DNA from: Methylotenera_A sp031429035
GTDB lineage: Bacteria > Pseudomonadota > Gammaproteobacteria > Burkholderiales > Methylophilaceae
Length of the DNA stretch: 16,600 nt
Assembly (NCBI GenBank): GCA_031429035.1
Contig: JANOYU010000116.1
Location: forward strand, 1 to 16,600
Reading direction: 5' to 3'
Positions 6,503 to 12,702 of this stretch are shown one piece after another. Each line of letters starts with the position of its first letter. Position 1 is the first letter of the stretch. The translations under genes and the position numbers were made by a program. The notes below the pieces were generated by a model. It saw only the letters and a list, made by a program, of their open reading frames with translations, was not told the DNA's origin and did no database searches.

Positions 6503-7597
6503 TTAGTTGCAACCCACTTCTTTTTTACCTTCAGCCTGAATCGTCACGCGACGGTTAGGTTGTAAGCAAGAGATTAATTTTGAAGTTGCTTTGTTGCCAG
6601 TACATTGTACAACTGGCTCTGACTCACCTTTGCCGACCGCTTCAATCATTGATGCATCAACACCTTGCGCAGCCAAGTAATCTTTCACTTGATTTGCACG
6701 GCGCTCAGATAGTTTTTGGTTGTAGCTATCAGAACCAATTCGATCTGTATGACCAGTTACAATCACTGCTTTAATTTCTGGGTTTGCTTTAATTTTTGCA
6801 GCTGCTTCATCTAAAGCCGCTTTACCTTCTGCTTTTAGGTTAGCTTTATCAAAACCAAACAATTTTTCAGCGCCAACAGTAATGGTATCCATTGTTGGTT
6901 CGCATTTAGCAGGTGCTGGAGCAGGTGCTGGCTCTGGCATTGGCTCTGGTGCTGCTGCTGCGATTGGTGCTGGCTCTGGTGCTGCCTCAGCAACTACTGC
7001 TGCTGGTGCGCCAAAACGGAAGATACCGCCTACATTGAACAATGTGTTGCCGATTGTTTCATCAGCATCAACAGTTCTAGCTGCATTGCGTGCCTCAGCT
7101 TTGCTCCACTGATGACGCAAGTCAGCTTGCAAACCGAACGTATCGTTAAATAAGTATTGTGCACCTAAGCCTAAACCTGCTAACCAAGATGTTTTCTTTT
7201 TATCAGTTAGACCTAAACCAGTGTAATCAACATTATTACGCGCTGCACCTAAGCCAGCTAGCAAGAATGGGCGGAAATTGCTACGGCTAAACATATATAA
7301 AGCATCTAAACCTAATGTTGTTTGTTTGTATTTTCCACCTGCACCAGCAATGCCTGTATCTTCGTCAGCACGGTTGTAACCTAAACGGCCTTGTAAATCC
7401 CAGCTAGGTGAAAGTTCTTTACCAATACTTAAAAATACACCTGGGCCGTTGTCTGCTTCTAAATCACTGTCTGTGTTCATGTAGCTAATACCTGGCACTG
7501 CGTACCAAGCGCCGCGGAACATGTCCTCAGCTGAAGCGGTGATGGCTGTTAGGCCTAGGGTTGCTGCAACTGCTAGACCAACTAGTTTCTTATTCAT
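6503..7597 (-). CDS. ompA: OmpA-family outer membrane protein
   Basis: This 364-residue protein tethers the outer membrane to peptidoglycan. Residues 1-23 form a signal peptide ending ASA before EDMF. About 24-197 are an eight-stranded OmpA-like barrel with alternating glycine and aromatic residues, ending in GGIFRFG. Residues 198-231 are a proline/alanine-rich linker with PEPAP-type repeats. Residues 236-360 are the OmpA C-terminal domain with TGHTDRIGSDSYNQKLSERR; D285 and R300 are the expected diaminopimelate-binding residues. C332 and C344 match the periplasmic disulfide of E. coli OmpA. A clear ribosome-binding site (TAAGGAG), a good promoter and a strong terminator make it a single-gene unit, as expected for an abundant protein. 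Confidence 0.95.
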   Translation of the reverse strand: MNKKLVGLAVAATLGLTAITASAEDMFRGAWYAVPGISYMNTDSDLEADNGPGVFLSIGKELSPSWDLQGRLGYNRADEDTGIAGAGGKYKQTTLGLDALYMFSRSNFRPFLLAGLGAARNNVDYTGLGLTDKKKTSWLAGLGLGAQYLFNDTFGLQADLRHQWSKAEARNAARTVDADETIGNTLFNVGGIFRFGAPAAVVAEAAPEPAPIAAAAPEPMPEPAPAPAPAKCEPTMDTITVGAEKLFGFDKANLKAEGKAALDEAAAKIKANPEIKAVIVTGHTDRIGSDSYNQKLSERRANQVKDYLAAQGVDASMIEAVGKGESEPVVQCTGNKATSKLISCLQPNRRVTIQAEGKKEVGCN

Positions 7598-7657
7598 TGT
7601 GTTAACTCCTTAGTTATCAATCGTAAAACAAACATGTAGTACATAAACTTAACCTTA

Positions 7658-7686
7658 ACTATACTTAATGTACATTAACTATGCAA
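7658..7686 (-). promoter_or_regulatory. ompA: Sigma-70 promoter of ompA with palindromic spacer
   Basis: On the minus strand, TTGCAT (7681-7686) and TATAGT (7658-7663) are separated by exactly 17 bp and match the consensus at 4 and 5 of 6 positions. The predicted start near 7650 gives a leader of about 53 nt with a good ribosome-binding site. The promoter overlaps the last codons of mfnB. The spacer holds a perfect 14-bp palindrome (7665-7678), a candidate operator. Confidence 0.7.
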
Positions 7687-8403
7687 CGCTAAGTTCAAGA
7701 TTAATTGTGCTTTTGTGTGGTTTTTGTTGCCATTACGCAACACATTTTGCAGTTGGCTTAGTTTGACTTGGCTTAAGCCGCTTTTTCTATCCGAATTTTC
7801 GCAAACGCCGCCCCTAAAACCAATGTATGTAGGATTAATTTTCAGCAATAAATCTACATATTGTGGTTTAAGTGAGCCTGCCAAGCCAGATACTAATTGA
7901 TTTTTTTGGCAAGCTTGTGTAAACAAATGTAAAGTTTGCTCAGATTGCAAATTAAGCAAATCATGCTGTTTATGTTGCGTATCAAGCATTGCCCCATAAA
8001 ACCCAGCCTGCTTTAACCTAGGCAACAACTCAAAATTAATGATGTTATTTACAAAAAATACCGCCACTATTTTAATGCCAGCATTTGTTAGTCTTGCAAT
8101 TTCATCATAAAAATCAGTCGCTTGAAATAAATCTGAAACAGCAATTTTGATAATATCGACACCAATATCCGCACGCTTTTGAATATCGTTTACGAGCGCT
8201 GCAACGTTAGCATGCTGCTCGCCCACGGTTGCACTGACCGTTTTTTCACCATTCACTCGCGTTAAAATCTGCTCGGTCGTCGATAAATCTAGCGCGCCAA
8301 GGGCGCCAATATTTGGCTCTTTTAAATCAATCATATCAACGCCTGCAGCCAGCACCAGTGCGGCTTCTTGCACATTTTTAACGCTAATTAACAGTTGCGT
8401 CAT
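7675..8403 (-). CDS. mfnB: (5-formylfuran-3-yl)methyl phosphate synthase (MfnB, DUF556/UPF0264)
   Basis: MfnB converts two glyceraldehyde-3-phosphate molecules to the furan phosphate precursor of methanofuran, the C1 carrier of the formyltransferase/hydrolase complex in methylotrophs. The 242-residue protein starts with the family signature LLISVKNVQEAALVLAAGVDMIDLKEPNIGALGA, in which K28 aligns with the active-site lysine of the archaeal enzyme. A second conserved lysine is in DIIKIAVSD (about residue 87). A TIM-barrel ending YIGFRGGVCE is also typical. Its ATG overlaps the stop of the DUF447 gene (ATGA), so the two are probably translationally coupled. The assignment rests on family resemblance and neighbours. 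Confidence 0.88.
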   Translation of the reverse strand: MTQLLISVKNVQEAALVLAAGVDMIDLKEPNIGALGALDLSTTEQILTRVNGEKTVSATVGEQHANVAALVNDIQKRADIGVDIIKIAVSDLFQATDFYDEIARLTNAGIKIVAVFFVNNIINFELLPRLKQAGFYGAMLDTQHKQHDLLNLQSEQTLHLFTQACQKNQLVSGLAGSLKPQYVDLLLKINPTYIGFRGGVCENSDRKSGLSQVKLSQLQNVLRNGNKNHTKAQLILNLALHS

Positions 8404-8987
8404 TTTGTGCTGCCCGCATAAAAATTTTTTATCTCATCAATTAACCAACCCCACGCTTCAAGCTCGCGCTTGCCCGTGGTTTTATCAATGGCAATTTGCA
8501 AGTAGGCTAATTCAGCTTCAATCTTTTCGCGTGGCAAAATGCGCAATCGGCTTACCAAAATACTTAGCTCAATTACTGCCGCCTGCGCACGATTAAAGCC
8601 TAAAAATGGCGCATGGGTTTCTGAATGTATTTTTTGCATGATCAATTGCGGCCGCTCGGCGTCATCTTTTACTTCAATTAAAGCTAATTCACTATGCGAG
8701 AGTGCATTGACAAGCCTGTAACCCGCATGGCCATTAGTTTGGAAATTACTGGCTTGCAGAGGTGCCAATTTAATGTGGCTGTTATTATTGGTTAATGCGC
8801 CTGCAAAAACCCGTACATCATCGGTGATATTTAGTGTGGCCGTTTTAGTGGCCAAAATATTATCTAGCGTGGTCGATGGTTTGTAAGGTGAAATAAAAAC
8901 CAAATCGCCGTCGTATTTAACGCCAAACGGCGTGATATGTGGCTTGCCTACTAAATTTACGGTGGTAATAATCGTTTCAAAAATCAT
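8400..8987 (-). CDS. DUF447 family protein, methanopterin-cluster member
   Basis: This 195-residue protein resembles DUF447 proteins found in methanogens and in methylotrophs that use methanopterin. The N-terminal part (FETIITTVNLVGKPHITPFGVKYDGDLVFISPYKPSTTLDNI) looks like the FMN-binding split-barrel fold seen in flavin reductases and pyridoxamine-phosphate-oxidase relatives. The C-terminal half is helical (FNRAQAAVIELSILVSRLRILPREKIEAELAYL). The exact reaction is unknown to me; its place between a dihydropteroate synthase-like gene and mfnB ties it to C1-cofactor synthesis. ATG at 8987 lies 7 bp after the upstream stop and has no clear ribosome-binding site, so it may depend on coupling. 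Confidence 0.82.
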   Translation of the reverse strand: MIFETIITTVNLVGKPHITPFGVKYDGDLVFISPYKPSTTLDNILATKTATLNITDDVRVFAGALTNNNSHIKLAPLQASNFQTNGHAGYRLVNALSHSELALIEVKDDAERPQLIMQKIHSETHAPFLGFNRAQAAVIELSILVSRLRILPREKIEAELAYLQIAIDKTTGKRELEAWGWLIDEIKNFYAGSTK

Positions 8988-8994
8988 GATTTTT

Positions 8995-10437
8995 TTAGCT
9001 TTTTTCTTTCGCTTTTTTTTCTTTAGCTTGTTTTTCTTTCAAGCTTGCCTCGCGATGACTTTTTCTGGCTGTCTTAGCTTGTTCAGTTTCTAAACCCCAG
9101 TTTAGCTCTTCATCTTGCACATAACGTTTTTTTAATTGCCATGCAATCTGCGCCCGCGCTAGCTCTACACCCAAATAGAAGGCATGGCTGGCATCATTTT
9201 CAACCTTTAAATTTGGGTAAAACGCAAACGGGTCAACCGCTTGCAGCAAGCCATCGCGGTTAAACACATGCACACCATCTTCACTCACCATAATGCGAAA
9301 ACTGGGGTCTTTTATCTGCGCAGAAAACTGGCTAATTTCTTGTTTTGTATAAGAAAATGGCTTTCTATCATGCAGGCCTAACAAGCCATTAGAATAACCG
9401 CGTGGTAGCCTGTCGTCTTGTTTTGCCCGATAATTCACGCGGCGCGCAATGTCTGCCTCAGCAATCGCATTCACCGCATGCGCACTGACGCTGGTGGCAA
9501 GCACTGCATTAATATTTAGCTCGGAAATGATGCCAAATAAAATTGCGTTAATGCCTGTGGTATCAGCATCGGTTAGCTCGGTTAAGTTACCAACGCCCAT
9601 TAAAATATTGATATTGGGATATTTTTTACGTAATTTGTTGTAACGCACAATCGATTCGGTTAAGCCAAAATGAATCGGGTCTAAAATCGCATCGGCATAA
9701 AATGGTTTGCCTTTTTTAAGGCAAATTTCAATGGCGCGATACAGCGATGCCAAATTACCAGGTTTGCTAGGCACTAGCACTGGCGTGGCTTCCACAGCAT
9801 CGGCAATCCACAATGTTTTTTCAGTTAAGCTTAATAAATAATCCGCGCCAGATTTGCCCGCTAGCAACAACTCGTCAGTATTCATACTATCAACACTCAC
9901 TTTAAAATCGGCTTGTTTTAACGCTTTAATTGAATCAGCCAAATGCAAAAATGGCTTACCTGGCAAGCAACCCAAATCAATCACATTTGCGCCCTGTGCC
10001 TTGAATTGATTGGCTTTAGCGACAATTGCATCCACTGTCAAATCGGGCGCATCAACAATTTCGGCAAAAATTTGGCAGCTGTAATTACTTAAATCGGGCG
10101 CAATGCCAATTTGGCCAAAATATTGTGGCAAATCCTTCAAGTCTTCAGGCCCGCGCTCCACGGGGATGCCGTATTGGCGGTGCAAAGCGCTTAAATCGCC
10201 TTGGCAAAGCCCTGGCAAAATCATTTTATTGGCATCGCCTGCGCTTTTTAAGCGGCGTACAATTAAATCTGGTGTCATTAGCGCGGCGACAGACACGCCT
10301 ATTTGCTCGACTTTATATTCAAATCTTGGATATTTGAAAGTTGGTGTTTTTGGATTGCTTTGGATTTCTGCCAAGACTTTGTTCAAGCTTTTTTCTGCTA
10401 GTTTGCCTGTTAAAAATAACAGTCTTTCAGCCTTCAT
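8995..10437 (-). CDS. DUF6513/dihydropteroate synthase-related protein of the methanopterin cluster
   Basis: This 480-residue protein has an N-terminal domain (about 1-120, starting ERLLFLTGKLAEKSLNKVL) of the DUF6513 type, then a dihydropteroate synthase-like TIM barrel (about 125-340) with IDLGCLPG, VSVDSMN and ILMGVGNLTE. A C-terminal region (LGLHDRKPFSY, MVSEDGVHVFNRDG) follows, typical of the archaeal and methylotroph proteins. In such clusters it is assumed to join the pterin to an aryl amine in methanopterin synthesis, or to act nearby; it is not folate DHPS (folP). The last 30 residues or so form a very lysine-rich tail, probably disordered. The start overlaps the flavoprotein stop (ATGA). 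A run of eight A residues at 9013-9020 is discussed under findings. Confidence 0.85.
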   Translation of the reverse strand: MKAERLLFLTGKLAEKSLNKVLAEIQSNPKTPTFKYPRFEYKVEQIGVSVAALMTPDLIVRRLKSAGDANKMILPGLCQGDLSALHRQYGIPVERGPEDLKDLPQYFGQIGIAPDLSNYSCQIFAEIVDAPDLTVDAIVAKANQFKAQGANVIDLGCLPGKPFLHLADSIKALKQADFKVSVDSMNTDELLLAGKSGADYLLSLTEKTLWIADAVEATPVLVPSKPGNLASLYRAIEICLKKGKPFYADAILDPIHFGLTESIVRYNKLRKKYPNINILMGVGNLTELTDADTTGINAILFGIISELNINAVLATSVSAHAVNAIAEADIARRVNYRAKQDDRLPRGYSNGLLGLHDRKPFSYTKQEISQFSAQIKDPSFRIMVSEDGVHVFNRDGLLQAVDPFAFYPNLKVENDASHAFYLGVELARAQIAWQLKKRYVQDEELNWGLETEQAKTARKSHREASLKEKQAKEKKAKEKS

Positions 10438-11018
10438 TTTGTAGGCTCTTTATTGTGATGCTCTGCAAGCCGCATGGATATTGCCTCGTAGAGCATGTTT
10501 GTGCTCTCGACAATTTGTGTGTACTCAAAACTAGCTAATTTTTGTACGTTATCTAAATCAATTTTTCGCGGGAAAACTTGCACCATATTATCGCGCGGCG
10601 CTTCCGATTCAATTGCATTTTCACCTGCGGCTGGCACGGTATCACACGCAAAAATAATACTTGGCACGCGCGTTTTACCTGCTTGCGCGTAAAGATTAGT
10701 AACTAGTGAATCTGAAAATCCATAAGCCATTTTGGCGATGGTGTTTGAAGTGGCGGGCGCGATAACTAAAGTGTGATATTTGCCTGCATAAAAGCCCTCA
10801 ACAGGCACGCTGCTAGCAGTTTTGTCTTGGTAAACCTTGTGGCCAGTTGCGTCTAATTGCGCTTGAAAACCATATTGCTTAATAATATCAGCAGCCGCAC
10901 GACTTAAAAAAATATCAACGTTTTATAAGGTGTGTAGAACGGCTAATGACTCGCGCAAGTAGTGGCCAGAACCTGTGATTGCCCAAGCGAGGCATTGTTT
11001 TTTTAGATTAGATTGCAT
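10434..11018 (-). pseudogene. AfpA/DmrB-type flavoprotein (dihydromethanopterin reductase-like), interrupted by an in-frame stop
   Basis: From ATG at 11018 the frame reads MQSNLKKQCLAWAITGSGHY and ten more residues, then TAA at 10925-10923 (codon 32), and continues in the same frame as NVDIFLSRAAADIIKQYGFQ to the stop at 10434. Both parts fit one archaeal-type flavoprotein: the N-terminal AITGSGH flavin-phosphate loop, then APATSNTIAKMAYGFSD and the C-terminal helix. A homologue in Burkholderia xenovorans (DmrB) reduces dihydromethanopterin. A single change from AAA to TAA would explain the break. The remaining open frame could start at GTG 10808 (124 residues) but would lack the flavin-binding N-terminus. 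A sequencing error, a recent mutation or stop read-through are all possible. Downstream genes are intact. Confidence 0.8.
10459..10498. repeat. 40-bp hairpin repeat, copy 2 (inside a coding region)
   Basis: This matches 30-69 at 36 of 40 positions, while sequence on either side is unrelated. It falls in the last codons of the flavoprotein gene, where it encodes MLYEAISMRLAEH. Outer arms TGCTCT and AGAGCA pair, but the inner stem has three mismatches that copy 1 lacks. It is either a palindromic element absorbed into the gene or the source from which copy 1 derived. Confidence 0.55.
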
Positions 11019-11024
11019 GAAGAG

Positions 11025-11033
11025 ATTCTACCA
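11025..11033 (-). promoter_or_regulatory. Possible extended -10 promoter at the flavoprotein start
   Basis: On the minus strand TGG-TAGAAT (extended -10 plus a 5-of-6 hexamer) ends 6 nt before the ATG at 11018. No -35 is evident, as is common for extended -10 promoters. No Shine-Dalgarno is present between it and the ATG, so the transcript might be leaderless. It would drive the whole methanopterin cluster. Confidence 0.4.
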
Positions 11034-11054
11034 TTAGAAGTCTTTATTTTTGCA

Positions 11055-11091
11055 CCCTCTCCCCAACCCCTCTCCCCTCAAGGGCGAGGGG
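11055..11091. repeat. CT-rich palindromic intergenic repeat
   Basis: The block has CCCTCTCCCC followed by a similar ACCCCTCTCCCC unit. CCCCTC (11074-11079) pairs with GAGGGG (11086-11091) around a 6-nt loop. Its translated minus strand gives SPSPLRGEGLGRG, a peptide often seen as a false gene where this kind of repeat occurs. Confidence 0.5.
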
Positions 11092-11254
11092 CTTGCATGC
11101 TTAGTGGGTGTTGAATTCCCCTTGCCGCGCCGAGCATCGCAGTAAAATTGGGATGACGGCGAGGACTGTTTGAGCGCTAAAGCGCGAGTTCCGCAGCCGC
11201 CCAATTTTGCGAGAAGCGCAGGAAGCAAGTGACAGTGGGGTAGCCTTTTCTTTG

Positions 11255-11311
11255 GTATCTTTCTTTTGGCTAAGCAAAAGTAAAGATACTTGTCGTCGGG
11301 CAAGCCCCGAC
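11255..11311 (-). terminator. Two tandem hairpins downstream of purA
   Basis: In the purA transcript the first hairpin is GTCGGG/CCCGAC (11295-11311, 5-nt loop). The second is a near-perfect 14-bp stem (11255-11268 with 11275-11289, one bulged base, 6-nt loop). No uridine run follows either, so they are not classic intrinsic terminators. They may protect the 3' end, assist rho-dependent termination or just be part of a mobile repeat. Confidence 0.4.
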
Positions 11312-11339
11312 TTGATTATAATGTGCGCGAATTTGTATT

Positions 11340-12677
11340 TTATGCAGAAAATGGATGTTGGATGACAATAGTTTCATCTCTTTCTGGCCCTGTCGACACA
11401 ATCGCAATTGGCACGCCGCATAAGGCTTCTAGGCGTTTTAGGTAATTTTGCGCGGCTGTTGGCAAGCCGTCCCAAGTTTTAACGCCAAAGGTATTATCAG
11501 TCCAACCAGGTACAGTTTCGTAAATGGGTTTGCAGCCGGCAACGTCATCTGCACCCACTGGAAGCAAGTCAATTTTTTTGCCGTCTAGCTCGTAGCCAAT
11601 GCAAATTTTGAGTTCTTTAATGCCGTCAAGCACGTCTAATTTGGTGATGCACAGCCCAGTGAGGCCGTTAATCATGGCAGAGCGGCGAAGTGCGGCGGCA
11701 TCAAACCAGCCGCAGCGGCGTTTACGCTTGGTGACGGTGCCAATTTCTTGGCCTTTCACCGACATTTGCGTGCCTGGTGCGCCTGCAGAGTCAATATCTA
11801 ACTCGCTGGGGAACGGCCCGCCACCAACTCTAGTGGTGTAGGCTTTGGTAATGCCCAGTACATAATGCAGCATATTGGCGCCAACGCCTGTGCCTGCACT
11901 TGCTTGGCCTGCAATACAATTGCTGGAGGTGACATAAGGATAAGTGCCGTGATCGATGTCAAGCAACGTGCCTTGTGCGCCTTCAAATAATAAGTTTTCG
12001 CCGCGCGCATTGGCGGCGTATAAGTCAGCAGAAATATCTGAAATCATTGGCTTTAGCGCGATTGCCTGTTGCATGCTTGCATCGTATTGCTGATTAAAAT
12101 CAACTGCTTGTGCACCTAAATAATTAGTTAAAACGAAGTTATGATAATCCATCACTTCTTTTAATTTTTCGGCGAAACGTTCAGGGTAAAATAAATCGTA
12201 AACGCGCAAAGCACGGCGTGCGACTTTGTCTTCGTAAGTGGGGCCGATACCTTTGCCTGTGGTGCCGATTTTTTTGTCAGCGCTACGTTTCGCTTCTCGT
12301 GCCACATCTACCGCCACGTGATGGCTTAAAATCAACGGGCAACCTGGGCTGACTTTTAGGCGACTCATCACCTCTAAACCGTCTTTTTCAAGCGCGGCAA
12401 TTTCACCCAGTAAATGCCCAGCGTCTAGCACTACGCCATTGCCAATGTAGCAATTGATGCCAGCACGCACGATGCCAGACGGCACAAGGTTTAATTTATA
12501 CACGCGCTGCGCTGCGCCCTGCCCCACAACCAGCGTATGGCCTGCGTTGTGACCGCCTTGAAAGCGCACCACGCCTTGCGCGTGGTCGGTCAGCCAATCG
12601 ACAATTTTGCCTTTGCCTTCATCGCCCCATTGCGTGCCAATTACTACAACGTTTTTTGCAACTACATTTTTTGCCAT
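11340..12677 (-). CDS. purA: Adenylosuccinate synthetase
   Basis: PurA joins IMP and aspartate using GTP, the first committed step to AMP. The 445-residue protein has all signatures: GTQWGDEGKGK (residues 14-24, catalytic base D19), GGHNAGHT with catalytic H47, GTTGKGIGPTYEDK, EGAQGTLLDIDHGTYPYVTSSN, TRVGGGPFPSE, KRRCGWFDA and TKLDVLD. The N-terminus is about six residues longer than usual because AKNVV appears twice (MAKNVVAKNVVVIG), matching an imperfect 15-bp tandem duplication in the DNA at 12645-12674. It lies 25 bp after hisZ, the conserved end of the hflX-hflKC-hisZ-purA series. No strong ribosome-binding site is visible. Confidence 0.98.
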   Translation of the reverse strand: MAKNVVAKNVVVIGTQWGDEGKGKIVDWLTDHAQGVVRFQGGHNAGHTLVVGQGAAQRVYKLNLVPSGIVRAGINCYIGNGVVLDAGHLLGEIAALEKDGLEVMSRLKVSPGCPLILSHHVAVDVAREAKRSADKKIGTTGKGIGPTYEDKVARRALRVYDLFYPERFAEKLKEVMDYHNFVLTNYLGAQAVDFNQQYDASMQQAIALKPMISDISADLYAANARGENLLFEGAQGTLLDIDHGTYPYVTSSNCIAGQASAGTGVGANMLHYVLGITKAYTTRVGGGPFPSELDIDSAGAPGTQMSVKGQEIGTVTKRKRRCGWFDAAALRRSAMINGLTGLCITKLDVLDGIKELKICIGYELDGKKIDLLPVGADDVAGCKPIYETVPGWTDNTFGVKTWDGLPTAAQNYLKRLEALCGVPIAIVSTGPERDETIVIQHPFSA

Positions 12678-12702
12678 AAATAATTACTTTTTAATTGGTT
12701 TG

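Larger units (their letters stand above)
11019..11339. other. 321-bp intergenic stretch rich in inverted repeats
   Basis: No credible gene is seen between the flavoprotein gene and purA; a minus-strand ORF at 11034-11303 has the composition of translated repeat. The stretch holds a CT-rich block (11055-11091) with a CCCCTC/GAGGGG hairpin, a small GCGCT/AGCGC hairpin (11174-11185), a long stem-loop (11255-11289) and a GTCGGG/CCCGAC hairpin (11295-11311). The CAAAAGAAAGATAC-type stem followed by CAAAGAAAAGGC, and the CT-rich block, resemble intergenic repeats I know as widespread in proteobacteria. That is from memory and was not searched. Confidence 0.6.

Noticed and set aside
10103..10444. 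113-codon plus-strand ORF antisense to the DHPS-like gene
   Set aside because: The minus-strand protein is clearly conserved across this stretch; the plus-strand product shows no domain.
11034..11303. 89-codon minus-strand ORF between purA and the flavoprotein gene
   Set aside because: It lies wholly in the inverted-repeat block. Its product (for example SPSPLRGEGLGRG) has the biased composition of translated repeat, and no ribosome-binding site or domain is visible.
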